The notes under the pieces are model-generated. The model was not told the origin of the DNA, did not search any database, and saw nothing but the letters and a program-made list of their open reading frames with translations. A stretch of DNA of 64,000 nucleotides from Petrosia ficiformis (taxonomy: Eukaryota; Porifera; Demospongiae; Haplosclerida; Petrosiidae). The stretch covers positions 4,840,001-4,904,000 of the forward strand of contig OX345647.1 of assembly GCA_947044365.1 (NCBI GenBank), given 5' to 3'. The position numbers and the translations under genes are program-made. The stretch's first letter is position 1. Each line of letters begins with the position of its first letter. Shown here piece after piece: positions 1 to 14,609 of the stretch.

Positions 1-704
1 TAAAAATAAAAAAAAAACAGTTTCATTCAAAACCACAGTTGTGTTTTCATAGTTGTGGTATTATCAAATTAAAACTCAAACTAAAATGTATACTAACCAC
101 TACACAGAATATGACACATTAATCAACACCTTTACATGCTACAACAGTGTGTATGCTGGAAAAAAAAACAACAGAATCCTCACATGTACTATAATAGCAC
201 CTTTTTGTTGTTAAGTCAGCACGTGACTGAGTAGGTGGTGTTTTCACAATTCCGCCTGTTTACACAAAGATAGAATTTTGTGTAATTTAAATGTTTAACA
301 AAAGGTTAAGAAATGATTCCGTTTTCAAATGTTTACATTTACAATAAACAAACCTGATTTGATTTCGTGGCATATGTAATTACTGTTAAAACTACTATTG
401 AGCTACTGTAGTTTGAATTAGTGATGCACCAATAAGAAATTTACCGATAAACCGATAATTGCTTTAGATATGTACTGATAACCAATACCGATCTGATATA
501 ATATCTATACCTTCTGGCTTCTGATTCTTTCAATGAAAATCAGAATTTTCTCAATAATTGTGAGTATCATACAAGAAATTAATGATGCTATAATCACAAC
601 AGATGACATTATTGGCATAATGTTGTGATAAATGTGTTTGTATTATGATGGTACTTGAAATAATTTTGGTTCTCTGTATTGAAATTATTATTCTGTTTGT
701 TTAG
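1..704. other. Upstream interval, no gene recognised
   Basis: AT-rich sequence with no convincing exon. It probably contains intron or 5' sequence of the plus-strand gene whose first recognisable exon opens at 705. Positions about 379-420 match the inner part of the MITE family flanked by GTCACCATACAG described at 37005. Confidence 0.4.
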
Positions 705-3636
705 CTGGTGAAACTGACAAACACAATGAAACTTCTGAAATTCAAGGAGAGAATAAGCTGTCACTGTCAACAGGTCCAAGCTTTCCATCAAAACCTATAA
801 CAGATGATGATGGATCATCACCTCGTGAAGTAGAAGCTGATCAACCAAAGAAAAGAAAAGATTGTGTCATACAACAAGTTCAGAATGTAAGGGGTATGAA
901 AAAAGAGAAGGATAAAGATGTAGATGATATATCCCAAAGTAGGAGTAAAACTGATGAAACTACAGAAAAGGAAAGGAGAAGTGAGTTTCTAGGCTTTTTT
1001 GAAAGGGCTAGGAATTTGTCTTGAATTCCTACACTGTAAAATGTAATGGTTATTTTAACCCTCATTTGGTTACATGAGTTTCAATGCGGTAATTCATATT
1101 GTCAGTGGAGAAACAAGATATGTTGAGAAAAAAGAATCTCTATATATAATTGCTTAGTGATGACTATGTATCAATCATTGCTGATGGTACTAAGGTCTCT
1201 ACCTTTCTGTGTACTTGAAAGCTGGGGCCGGAAGAAGTAAGTGTAAGCCTGATTGCAGTCCAAGTACACAGATCATTGATGAACTGACAGAAGTACTCCT
1301 TCAAGGTTCTAAATTATGACTTCCATGTCTGAAACTGAACAACTTATTATGCTTACTTAATCATTGCATAATATTTACACTGTTTCTCTGCTATATGCAA
1401 CAGTTATTAGCAGTTTTACAACCTTTCTGTACCTCAAAGGTGCATTCTTTTATGCAACACGCCCATTAATTGACCGAGCCCCCGGGAATGACACAACTTC
1501 CTTAACTACATATACAACGCATAGTCGCTCAAGTGACACAAACATATATATATAATTATTAAACCCCGTAGAAAGCAATTATAGGGATGGCCCTACGGGC
1601 CATGAAAAGTTTATTTGTGATAAATTCTATGAATTTTTACCAATAATACACAAATAACATATGTACTAATAACAAATAACAAAATTAATAACATTCATAC
1701 ATTTATATACTCAACAAATAATTGAATATGAACTATATAATTATGTACTTTTTATACTAATCAATAAAGACAAAAACAAAAGAAACTATCAACCAATGAG
1801 GGTAAAGTAACCCAGTTATTTATACAGTGTTTATAATAGAAATTTACCCTCTGAATTAATTTTGAGACCACACCCATTAAATTACTAAATTTAGAACAAG
1901 ATATATATAATTATGTGGAACAGTATCCCTATGATTGCTTTGTACCTGAAAAGAAATGTACAGCCTATTATAATTATAGGCTCGGATGATTAATTGATTA
2001 ATTAATTAATTATGCAATGTATTTGACTGTGAAATCTTTAATATTGATAGCAATTGTAAATAGCAAAAGTACAATGAGTAGAAAAAGAGTATATAGTTGT
2101 ATGCAATAGTGTTACTGTAGAATTGTTAATTTTATTGTTGATGTTAGTACATAACAAACAGTGTAGCTACAATGAGATTTATCCATTCTTACATGTAAAT
2201 TATGATGGTTTGCATGATACATGTATAAATCATTATAGAATTTTCATAACCAATTACTTGAAATCATTTAAGATTATCTCATATTTCATGTAGACTTAGA
2301 TGATAAGACAGATAGTGGCAGTGAAAGGAAAGTAAAGTCTAATACAGACAAATGGAAAAAGCGAATGAGGACTATGTGTGAGTAAACATACCTAATACAA
2401 ACCTACCTACATGTACATTGGTATGTAAACTGATGACATAATTGAAATTCTTGCTTAATGAGACAAAATTTGGTTGTGATAAATTACTACATATAAGAAT
2501 AGTATTGTAGCTATATTACACATTCAAAATAGTATAATACACTATATAAATATATGAACCCAAAATGTCTTCACAAAAGATATTAAATTTACCATACAGG
2601 TGTATGCTTCAGTGTACCAGGTTTAGTCATACTAGGAGCTGTAGTATGTCTGTTAATAGAACTAATATCTCAGTCACAGAATGGAAGTGTTAATATCACT
2701 GATTCTAGTCTAGTTGCACTCAATCCTGATGGGTTTAGAGGTGATCTAAACCAAATACAACTAACACTGGAAACTGAAGATGAGAACAAAGAAGTTGAAG
2801 TTTTCAAACAGCCATGCGATGAAGTATCAGTATCATCTCATAATTTGACTGTTAACAAGATGCAAGAGCTAGTCAGTAATTCTTTTAATCGTCAAGCATA
2901 CAATTACAATGGTGAAGATAAGCCAATATATGGAGTGGAAGGATCCGTTTTATATTTTATAATATCATCTAATGCTTCTGATGCCAATCAAATTTTTTGC
3001 CCTCGCTTATCCATTTTTAATAATAACAATTTATATCAAGTTGCAATAGGCATTCATGTCAACGTTGAAGGAAATATTGCTCAATCTCCATGTTTCCCAG
3101 TCAACACATCGGACAATCCAGCTGTAGGTACATGGTCTTATACATTTGAGAACTCAGAATATATTTATGTGACTATTGAGAAAGGTGGAGGTGTTGTAGT
3201 CAATGGTATGATATCAGGAACTATAAGACTATATGAGAAAATGGCAGATCCAGTTAAAGGCTGCTCTGATTCAAAAACTTTGATTTCTGAATCAAGAACG
3301 TGCAGAGTAGATATTTGTGAGAAAGAATGTATCACATACAATCCACCAAAACAATGCATCTTCTTACAATCTTTTAGTAGCTCTAACAGTAAGATAAGGT
3401 ATGAGACCGAAAGAGCATGTTTCACTTTTAAAGCAATGATTTGTTTAATTGTGGCTGCTGTTGTACTTTTACTGTATATACTGTTAGTGTACCTAGGTTG
3501 TAAGCACGTTCATTTATCATCGTGTATACTACATTGTACACAATGTATTGTTGAAAGTGACAATATCAAACTAACCACAAGTCCTACGAATGGGGACTAC
3601 CAATTGATAGATGATAATACTTCAAAAATTTGTTAA
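705..3636 (+). CDS. Two-transmembrane surface protein, 3' part (5' exons not found)
   Basis: Three exons join in phase: 705-980, 2294-2377 and 2600-3636 (stop TAA 3634-3636), each with good AG/GTGAGT borders. The first two encode a hydrophilic, charged stretch (KKRK-type basic patch, many Asp/Glu/Ser) that would be cytoplasmic. Exon 3 opens with a hydrophobic segment (FSVPGLVILGAVVCLLI), followed by an ectodomain of about 210 residues with N-glycosylation sequons and a Cys-rich end (CRVDICEKEC), then a second hydrophobic segment (MICLIVAAVVLLLYILLVYL) and a short tail. Exon 705 starts in phase 2, so at least one coding exon lies upstream, possibly outside the window. I do not recognise the ectodomain. 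The architecture, cytoplasmic head then TM-ectodomain-TM, matches the minus-strand gene at 5089-7038, which carries a Death-like domain at its head. The two may be paralogues, but this is inferred from layout, not alignment. Confidence 0.7.
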
Positions 3637-3834
3637 CTACTATATGAAATGCAGTCTCTATTTTATTGTGCAATGTATTGTGTGATTTATATGTTATGTT
3701 AGTAGTGTTCTGTATATTTTTAATCTTTTATATTGAGAAATTTATTTTTTATGTATACAATATTCATTCATTATTACGTTTTTAGGTTTGTATACAAAAA
3801 TAGTTTGTTCCAAGTGAAATTTCAGAAATTGGCA

Positions 3835-4804
3835 TTAGTTGATGTCATGTTTGATGGGTGGTGTTACACTACAGAGGAGAATAAGATTATAATGTAAATT
3901 AAAAGATGACATTCATGATCAAAGGACATGTCTCTTACCAAAAAGAATATCCCCATCGTTTATCCAGATAGCAAACTAACGCATGTAACAAATCCTTATT
4001 CACTGAAGAACAAGTACTTTTTCTTCTGTTCACTTCCACTATAGGTTTACAAGGTTTGTCATATTGGTAACAATATCCAAAATACCCTTCTCCTTTCTGG
4101 GCATAAATACACACATCATAGCTTGCACCCTATATGTAATGAAAATAGGATTATGTGTGTGTGTGTGTGTGTGTCTACTGTATTCATGTGATGTCTTTAT
4201 CTTTATTCATTCCTGTTATATACATGTATGTATAAAATAAAGTGTTGAATGTATTTCAAATAAGAAATAGATAACATTTATGTTGTTATATAATTATATA
4301 AAAATTTGAAGCATGCTTTAATTAATCAATATCTTGGTTTGTTGAAACTAACGCCTAATAAAACACCTCAGCTCACATGAATGCAAAAGTATACATAAAT
4401 CAAAACTTTGTGAATTTTAAGCCAAGGGTTACACCTTATAACCTATAAGTGTTATAGCTACCCCCCTCCTGTCATCCCATCATACTTAAAAGGTAAAATG
4501 TTGAATTGGTATTATAATTATTATAAATTTATACAATATGTAACCAACATACATGTCTTTGATTTTGTGCAATTTTTTGGTAATCATCTTCAGAAAACCA
4601 TGCCTCCTCAACAGCAAGATCTTTATTTTTATCTTTATCCGATTTCTTAGAATTCTCTGCAATTGCTTGCTTCTGCAATTCCTGAGCTTTTTCAAGATCC
4701 ACCCAGTAAGTGATAGTAATTATCAAGACTTCATCTTTACCAACTTGTCCTACTCCAGAGTTATTTGATTGGTGTGCATCATATCCATACCTAGTTTCTG
4801 CCAT
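3835..4804 (-). CDS. Small 3-exon gene of unknown function (158 aa)
   Basis: Exon 1 is 4553-4804 (ATG at 4804-4802, starting MAETRYGYDA), exon 2 is 3939-4129 and exon 3 is 3835-3868 (stop TAA). Donors are GTATGT and GTAAGA, acceptors ATATAG and CTGTAG, and phases close to 159 codons including stop. The N-terminal 84 residues are polar with a Lys/Asp/Glu-rich segment (KKSDKDKNKD). Exon 2 encodes a Cys/Tyr-rich part (YDVCIYAQKGEGYFGYCYQ, then KPCKP and CSSVNKDLLHALVCYL) that could form a small disulphide or metal-bound fold. There is no signal peptide or TM. It lies tail-to-tail with the plus-strand gene ending at 3636. I do not recognise the family. Confidence 0.65.
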
Positions 4805-5088
4805 TTTCAGGGGTCTGGCTTGTCAGACTACACCTCTCACATCCTTTATGTAAGGTAGTGGTCAGATTATGAAAGTATATCTTTCTAATTGTTGTCATAA
4901 CATAACCAGGATACCTGACAAGGTTGACAACAACAGATTACACTGGAAATACATAAATAAAATATTTGCTATGCACACATATGTAATTACAACTACATCA
5001 CTATATCTACAAGATACAGTATTTGGATCAGGATTGTATACATTATTATAAATATGAAGGTATATAATTAAAACAGATAATTACAGAA

Positions 5089-7038
5089 TCAGTTTATTCC
5101 CATGTATGTGTTATATTTTTTCCTCCTTGAATACCGTCTTATAATCAAATGATACACATGATAAATAGAACAAATCATGAAAGAGAGAAACAATGCTCCG
5201 CTTCCAGCAATATTCAGAACCCAGAATACCGTATTCCACGAAAGTTTTCTCTGTGTTGATACACCAACATCAATATGGTTTATTTGTGAATTCCAGTCGT
5301 AGTTAGGTGCAGAGTAACCAAGAATTACCCAACTATTAACAGCATTATTAGACGTGGCAAACTCAACAGAACATTCATCACCATTTTCAGTCACTTTACA
5401 AGGTGTGTACTCTGACATATATTCCAACAGCGAAAGTCTTTTCAGATTCGCAATGGTGTTATAATAAACATATGTATTCCTCCATTTTGTTTTCATAGCC
5501 ATAAAATAATATCCTCTCTGTGTGACAGTGAAGGTCGCATTTGAACATACAATCTCTCCCGGTCCACCAACTTTAAATGACTGTTGAAATACTGGTTTAC
5601 GTGCTATAGAAACACTCATGAAAAGCTCATAATCCTCTATATCTCCAAAACCATACAGAGTAGTGTTTGAGGGCTTTGTAGCATTCCCAAGACATATAAT
5701 ATAATGCAGTACAGATGCTTCCATCATGTATATGTATATTTGATCCAGTGCAGGCTGATCATTTGCCAATGTCACAATTGTTTGATTTTCATATGAAGTT
5801 TCAGTGTTAGTTTTTAGTTTTGTTGAAGGAATTGCAAGGACGTAATTAACATGAGCTTCGTCACCGTCTAATACAACCTCACTAACTGATAAATCAGCCT
5901 TCATTACATTTGATACTTCAAATGTTCCTAGTACAATCGTATCATTATCAGCAATTACTACTCGGGAATAGAGATTAGGATACACTGATAGTTCTACCAT
6001 TGATACTGTAATTATGGTTATCGCCAGTATAGATAATCCAGCTGTAATTACTAAAACTAACATATACGAAAAATCAATTTTTCTTCTTTTTGGCGGATGA
6101 ACTAGTAATGATTCACCTATACATAAAAATATATATGATTATAACATAATTTTTATACATGGATTTGGCTAAGTATTGTCACGTGACTTTCACTCATGGC
6201 AGCTACTGCCTACTGGTTGGCAAAGAGCAGTTTATAATTAGCATAAAGGTGGAAAAGTTAGTGCTCATAATTCCAGGTGCAAAGATATTCAAAAGTTAAG
6301 CTACAGTACCTTCTCAAGGCTTGTCATGAATGAGGAGGGCCTGAATGCAAAAATTTATATTTACCTGTATAGCGTTCTCAACAAAGTTTCGCATGTTTGA
6401 CAGGCTCGCAGCTGATTTTTTGACAGAAGCTCTATACTCTTCTTCCAAATTAGAAACTTATTTTTAACAGCTGTATAGTCATTTGTGCCACCAAACGCAC
6501 CACAGCTGTACTAACATCTCTTCTGTTTGCTAACCAGTAGCAAAATTATATCGGATCTCAATACTTCAGTGCTAGAAATTAACTCAGCCGAATCCATGTC
6601 GATATTTAGCCATGTTGTACTTCTAATCATGCAAATCCTGAAACTTAAACTTTTTGTATGGGTCTGAGTCTAACTGAAGTAGTATTCGTACTAGGATTTA
6701 GTCCTAAAACTAAAACCTTCTGTATCTTCTGTCTACTCTGGTATCAATATTTAAAACATACATTCATTGTCAATGGAACAATTATGATCCTCATCCACAC
6801 CATTAGTACCCTTCACAACTTTTTCAAAAGCAATCGAAACGTTTGGACCAAGTTTTTTCCGAAATATATTTCTTAAAGCATCAAACTTCATTTTGTTGTT
6901 TCTTGAGACTTCAATCCATTGATCTAACATATCAGACAAACTACTTCTCAATACGCTCCCTCCAATTACATTGTTGATATCCTCGATGTCTTTCTCTTCA
7001 AGCTGATTGACTGCTTTAGACAGCTGGTAATGGTACAT
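5089..7038 (-). CDS. Death-like domain/two-TM receptor-like protein (418 aa)
   Basis: Two exons: 6810-7038 (ATG 7038-7036) and 5089-6116 (stop 5091-5089), joined in phase across AAG G|GT GAA; together 419 codons. Residues about 1-76 are helical and Death-fold-like (EEKDIEDINNVIGG, MLDQWIEVSR, FDALRNIFRKKLG). A basic stop-transfer patch (HPPKRRK) precedes TM1 at about residues 95-116. An ectodomain of about 255 residues follows, with several N-glycosylation sites and few Cys, then TM2 at about 374-400 (FWVLNIAGSGALFLSFMICSIY) and a short basic tail (RRYSRRKK). By the positive-inside rule both ends are cytoplasmic. Inference: a sensor with an extracellular loop coupled to a Death domain. The Death call rests on helix pattern only. 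The intron is 693 bp. A further upstream exon is possible, since an acceptor-like CAG lies just before the ATG. The gene is downstream of PPT1 on the same strand. Confidence 0.65.
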
Positions 7039-7450
7039 CTCCACCAAGCACTGAATACTGCTCTGAGCTGAATGACGTTATGGACTATGGAATTTCAATT
7101 AATAATAATTAAAATTAATTTAAAAAAAGCTAATTTTTATGTAATGCAATAATAATAATTTAGCATCTTTAAAACATTTCTCTGATAAATGTTGTTAGTG
7201 TGATTTCTGAGATGATGCAATCTTTGAAAATTCATTAGTTCACTAACAACATTTATTAAATTTTATCTATTGTTTATTGTTATGACATTACTATATTCAT
7301 AGACCTGATGTAAGTAAAAAGAAAATTCCTTCTCGCAATAAATACATATATAAGAATTGCAACAATATACACTACACATTATAGTCCCTAATCAGTTTTG
7401 AAATCAAGACAGACAGGTTCAACAGCTCTTCTAGTATCAAAAGCTTTTTC
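7039..7450. other. Interval between PPT1 stop and Death/two-TM gene
   Basis: AT-rich and without an open frame. It should hold the PPT1 3'UTR and the promoter of the gene starting at 7038. No clear regulatory motif seen. Confidence 0.4.
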
Positions 7451-10400
7451 CTAGTATAACACAGGGTCTTGAGCTATTGATAAAGTTCTGTTGATAAAAG
7501 GTAGTACATTTTGTCCAAACCATTGTCGATCGTATCCAAGATGATGTCCAGGATAACTTAGAAAGTGAAGACGACCATTAGTGTGTAAATACTGGAGACC
7601 AAGTAAATCCTAAAAAAACAGTTATGAATTTTGTTATTATTTTCATTATCTACTTTGTTTTATATACAAATGTCAAGGCAGCTGACAGAAATTATTTTTG
7701 TGCTGGCAAAATTAGTCAAAAATCCAATCATTACAAAGACAATGTTATGAACACTGTTATTATTGTAATATCCTTTTTTGGTAAAATAGTAATTTTGTAT
7801 AACTGTCTTTACCTAAAACAGAAATACTAACAATCTTGAACTCAATCGCCTGAAAAGGATATTTTTTATCCCACGTAAACCTTATAGAGCTAGCAATACA
7901 AACACTCTTTGCAACACATGACTAACACTTGATACTTCAGTATATGACAAACCTCAGTATAGATTTTACTCTCAAATAAACTGTATGTTTCTACTGCTTG
8001 TCCAGATCTATAAAACCCAAACCACTGAAAATATAAAGAAACAGATGATAAAATCTGAAATGATTCACTTAAAATTCAGTGTGACTAATAATTTATTAAG
8101 TAATAAAATTTGTATTCCAGACATTTACAAGTTATGTTGTCTTCTTTGTACTCAACAATTAGTTGCAGACAAAAATATATGTTAAGCTAATTACAATAAC
8201 AGCCAACAGTACAATAGTTATTATTGAATACAAAACTCCCTATCATGCCTAGTCAACAAGTATTACAAAAATATTGAAAGCAGCACAGTCTAAACAGCAA
8301 ACAGTTCTACAAAAACATTATCTAAAAGTGCTACTATTTACTTTTCTAATTCCCTAATTATGTTTTCATATCTATAGTAAACGATTGTCATAGTTATAGT
8401 TGTTCCTTCATATTTCCCAATGACACACCAATGGTGGTCATAGTTATAGTTAAGTAACTGTTAGTTCCCTTCAGTATTCCCTAATAGTGGTCATAGTTAC
8501 GGTTAATAGATAGTCATAGCTTCTTTATTGTTCCCCAATGCTGTGCTGATGGTGGTCATAGTTACAGTTTCTAACAGTATTCATAGTAACAGTGGTCATA
8601 CATGCAGTTAGCTCCCCCAAATGATGCAGCATTGTTGTTATGAGATTTAACTAATAGTATAGTTGAATTCTCATCTCGATTACTGCCTTTACTTCCTTCA
8701 TTAGATTAGGTAGTTATTGTAGATATACATACACGTCATACAAAAATTCCCTTAACGTGCAATAGTCTCGGTAAAATTATGTATAATTATACATTATGGA
8801 ATACACACACATTATAACCTATAGTACATTACTGTATTCTGTCCTTTCATGATGAATACACAAGACAAAGGAAATTGAATTAATTTGTCAGACATAATAG
8901 AGTTGTTTGGAAACAGGTAAGTCTTGTGTTAACAAGTCAGTTAAAACCACATTCACATGCTATTATTATAGCTTGAATACACTGTACCTAGAACAAATAC
9001 CATCATGTTTATGACATATATACAATGACCATGTGTTTGACATGTGGATTCAATAAAACCCTCTAAAACATTAAATCACAAAACTGATAAACAATTCCTG
9101 GAATTAAAGTCAATATTGAATAGTTAATTGTGGTGAAATCATTCAAAGGAAGAGCCAGAGGGACCAAGCCCCTCACATATATGTAAAAGGAGGGCCAATA
9201 ATTTACTACTGTCAATTGCCCCATCCCTCCTCATACAACAAACAGCAAATAATATAATAATATAATTATATATAATGTACATATATGATACACCTGAATG
9301 CTTATTGTTTATTTATTATGAATGTACTCACTGATGTTTCAATAGGTTGTATCATTTTGTCCTCTGTGAATTTTATTAATACAAAGTTACTAAGATTTGA
9401 TAACCTCTCTTTATAGACAGGATTAAATGTCTGAATAACAGAATAAATAAATTATTAACAGGATAATAGGTTAAAGTTCAGGTTATGTCACTCTAATATA
9501 CTATACTATTTCTGAATAATAATAATAATTTTAATTTTTTTAAATCTTAATCTCACTTACTATTTCTTGATTTATATCGGGTAGAAATATACAGAATAAT
9601 TTATACTCTTCTTCATCGTAAGGGTCATGATAATATTCTGCTTGAACTATACTATAAAAAATAGATAAAATATAATTGAAGTTCCAAGTAGTAGTATAAT
9701 GACAGCTATACTATGTATGTACTATGTTATGAATGAGTAATTATGAATTATATAGTTCAGACACACACAGTCCATACATTGAATTATCTCATTATGATGT
9801 ATCTTATAAAGAATGATGGGTTATTTGAATATCAATTTCTGAGTAAGTAATTATATAATTTCAAGGGATTAGAGTACAGCCCACTTGGGAATGGCCTAGG
9901 TCATAACTAGATCTCATGATACACATCATACACTAATTGTATTGTGTGGTTTTGGAATCAAGTTCATGTTATTTTATACAGGCTGGGAAGAACACATAAA
10001 AATCCACTAATATATAAATTATAAATTATGTTACATGAAATATAGTGTGCTACCATGGCATCTGTTTGATGTGGTTAGTTGTAATAATATTTTTCATAGA
10101 TACAGTTACATCATCAGACATTCAGCTGCTAAATCTATATAAAGCATGGCTAGTTGGTATATATGCCACCTGCTGGTATTCAAAATCCAAACTATGCATT
10201 ATATAATGATATGTAATAGTATACATTATTAAATAACAAGACAGCAAAAGGAAATTGTTACATTCCCATTGCCAAATTACTTTAATACACAGGAATGCAT
10301 AGAAATACTTCCTTCACTAGTATGTAATCATGACTTGCAGGGCTATTCCTGTTATTGCTTTTCCATGGGTTCAGTGTATGTTTATATTTATAATAATTAT

Positions 10401-13400
10401 ATATTTGCTTGTCATTCTGAGAGCTGGGTTAATTAATCAGCATGGTCCGTATACGAATACACGTTCGAGCCATACCAGAACAACAGAACGAAATCAGATT
10501 ATGGTACCTACAATTAGTAGTTGTTGTATCATAAAAACATTAAGAAATGAATACAATGGAAAAACAAGTAACCATAGTAGGACTGAGAAAGAAGCCATCA
10601 GAAATGTTTAGTCAACATTTTTTCTCCAAAATATCATGTTATGTTATTTCTAATAACTTAGTTAGATTTAGAATGAAGTTATAATTACATTACACACCTT
10701 ATATTATTAGTGGAACATACTTTACATTTCAGTGACATAGATTACTTTCTGTAGCTTAGCAACAAAATTAAATTGACAAATTCCACACACCAACCTCCAC
10801 ATAAAGATACTCTATTGTTTCATTGTTTTCATGACAATGACATTCCTACAAATAAACTGATTAGTACATTTATTATAATCAGATGTACGTAGTTAACTAA
10901 ACTATATCTAAATTACAGGTCTATTGTAATAACTACATGTATAATTAACTAATATAAAAATGACTAATAATGGGCATTTTCAGTTAGTAAACTAAAACCC
11001 TTTTAGTAAGCCTAAATAGTTAATTAACTATAATGTGAGAAACAAGTCATACTATAACTAAAAGTGGTCATTATTGTCATACTAAAACAACACTCTACTC
11101 ATCTTCTATTTTCAGTTTTAGATCAATCTTTGTGTGTTATGTAGGCTCAGTGAATTCATGGCTCATAGTGTGTAATTAATGTATAATCTACTTATTAAAA
11201 GAAATGCAGAATCAAAATAACTTGTAAATAATGCTACTATGAATAAGACTGTAATATTATGAAGAGCGAACATATAAACTGATTTCAGATACAAGAAAGA
11301 ATCTTGTACGTAATGACTTGAGACAATTGGACTACCATAAATACTACATTGTATATATATGCTTAATCGTCTAGTTGTATAGTCATATCATGTTTTAAGG
11401 GCTAGTCAAACTAGAGTATAAAAACAAGCCCTGTTTTTGGTTCTCGTATGTTTGCAGTTCAATATTAATTTTGAATAACCTACTACATGTATTGAGTCAT
11501 CACAATGTAAATTATATTTTTCAGTTGAATTTATATCTAATGGTGCTATGACTGGTGCTCGTACAGTCTAAGAGCAGTTCACTCTCTTTCCATCAACTTT
11601 GTTGATTATTCGTGAGAGTATTATGGGAAGTTTCTTCGTGTAGCAGTCACAACTGTAAATAGTAACAAAACTACAACCCACCCACTATTTATAGTGCCTA
11701 AACAGATGATACTGCCTAGAATGGTATGATCTAATTCAATGACTCCTACATGAAAAAAAGCACCTGTATGATCACACTCAACACATTCTATCTCCTACAT
11801 GTAAGCACATCCTGTGGGAGAACACCACAGGATTGCACATCACATAGGTATACATGTTAAAACATGTCTCAATTGTACAAAGAATTGCAGAAGTCAAGAA
11901 GTGATCTATATTACAATAATTGATACTTACTAATCCTGTATGAAGGACAGGTATACTCCGAGTGTAAGAAATCGTCTGAAGAAATGACAGAATATGCTTG
12001 TCTCTCCGATACAGTTAGGAAATCCAAATACACCTTGATGTTGTCCTCCGACTGGTATCAAATTATAAATATGAACCGTTCCACATCTTTGAACAAGAGC
12101 ACGACTAGAGGAGAGGTTGTGAAAGAGGAAAGGAAGTTGTGCAAAAGAAGAGGAGGTTATGAGAGGAGGGAAAGAAAGAAAATGATAGTGCACTGGGCTG
12201 AAAATTATGACATAAAAGCTAGTAAATGGCTACATGTACATGTACAGTACTGAATACTAGATGTACTGTTACTGGATTATATTACCATTAATAAAATAAG
12301 CTTAAGTTCTTATTCAATAAACACTTGTTGTTATCATAATAATCATGACGTGCGAATTTGCAATTGGAACTGTTTGAGGTAAATCTGTAAACAAGTAATA
12401 ATATATTTATAACTGCATCTACAATCATCAATAAAGCTGCACTACAAAAGTTATATTTATGTCCAACATTACCATCAAAATCTCATGAATATCATTATGT
12501 GGTTGACTTGTGGTTAAAAAATTAAACTGATTTTATCGGTTAGTACAGTTGCAAGGGATAGCATAAATTTCAATCTAGTTTGCCATACCGGTTTGTTGTG
12601 GGTACATGCATGCATGATGTTACTATGACATTATGTGCACCAAGTATAAACGTGTACACTAGAATAAATTAAATTATGTGTTTGCAGGTTTCCAAACCCT
12701 TTTTTGGCAAATACAGTGATTGACATATGAAATGTGACAATAATTATACTGCTTCAACTAATTGGCTATAAATAGTTATAAACACAATTTGGCATTAGCT
12801 TACTGTATTCATAATAATCTGAACAACCAACTAATTGTTAAATCCTGGCATCTGTACTAACCAATAAATTAGTATTTTAACAATTTTGTTTTTGCAGTGT
12901 ATAGTTGGAAAGTGAAGATTTTTTAGTCACTGGAGGATGCATGGTTTTAAAACAACTGACACAATTAAGTGCTACTTTAGAATGTACATCTAATTATCTG
13001 TAAGATTGTGTGAACCTTCTCCCTCAACCTGAAGGAGGTAGTGTCACTGAGTTAAAATGCCCATATATGGCTAGACAAGACTGGAGCTCCAATCACCATA
13101 AGAGTGCTTTTGCAATTTGTATGTATTATCTACCAACCTCATGAATGGGAGGGAGCATTACGTTAGAATGCCTGTACAGACTGGAGGTCATAAGAATCAA
13201 TTAAAGAATTTTGCATTACAATAGAACTATCTACCCAACTCATAAATGGAAAAGAGTAATGTTAGAATGCCCAAAAATGGCTGGACAGACTGGAGGTCAT
13301 AGAATGCCCACATATGGCTGGAGCTCTTATCACTCCACAGAATCATATGACCAGTAATGTTTATGCAATATCAGTACATCATGATGTAAGTGTATTGTAC

Positions 13401-14578
13401 ATTAAAGAAATTATTGTTATGCATACGTAGGTCACATGATTAGAATTACAAACTTGATCACATGAATAAACAAAGAAACAAATTATATTACAAGCGAGGA
13501 TCACATGACTGGAACCAAAGTAACAAATTATTACAAACATGGGTCTCATGACTATATAGAACAAAGAAAAACATTTTGAATCCCATGACTAGAACTAACG
13601 AAAAACATTTTGGATCACATGACTAGAACTAAAGAAAAACATTGTGGATCACATGACTTAAACTAATCACATGACTTTAACTAAAGAAACAAATCAGTAC
13701 AAATTCAGATCACATGACTAGAGCTGCAACAATATAACACTTACATAAATATCTGCAGGAAACACAACTGAACATTTATATAAAATTGATACTCACAGAA
13801 ACTGGGCTCCTTGAGAAAATCCAATAGCATTGAATCCATTAGTGAGTTTTGAATCACCTGAGAGCTCTTTGCAAGCCATTTCAATTTGAGTGTTTGCATT
13901 GAGAAAGAAACTATTATATGAATCCTGATGAGAGAGGAGATACAATGAGCATCATTATACATGCACATACATAATAGTACTATTCACAGTGTGATGAACT
14001 GTACTAAAGTCTGTTCACATTCATGATGACCTCAGAATTAGTACAGGATGATCTTATATGTAATATAATGTACAGTTTAATGTCATAAGGTTAATACTGT
14101 TACTCAATAATGAAGCAAAATTATGACATCCAAAATTATGACATGCACACAAACGAACAGGAAGATTAATTATATGAAAATGGTGCCTGTGTTGGTCATT
14201 CCACTTTCTCACCTGTCTCATCTTTAAATGCATTACCTCATAGATACATTACTATTTCTTGTTGGCTAATTAGAATTTAAGAATATATACCTCTTGAAGA
14301 TTATTTCCAAATTTTAGAGACTTAACATAAATTCCAGGTAAAAGTTTTTCAATATTCAGTTTGAATGCACCTGCTCCAAAACTGGAGCAACAATTATCAC
14401 CTGCAAGGTATGTACATATAATTATATTACATATGCATACATACCTACGTACATACGTACATATGTACATGTGTACGTACGTACGTATGTACATATGTAC
14501 ATACATACATACATACATACATAACATACATACATACATAACATACATACATACATACATACATGCATACATACATAG

Positions 14579-14609
<31 letters not shown>

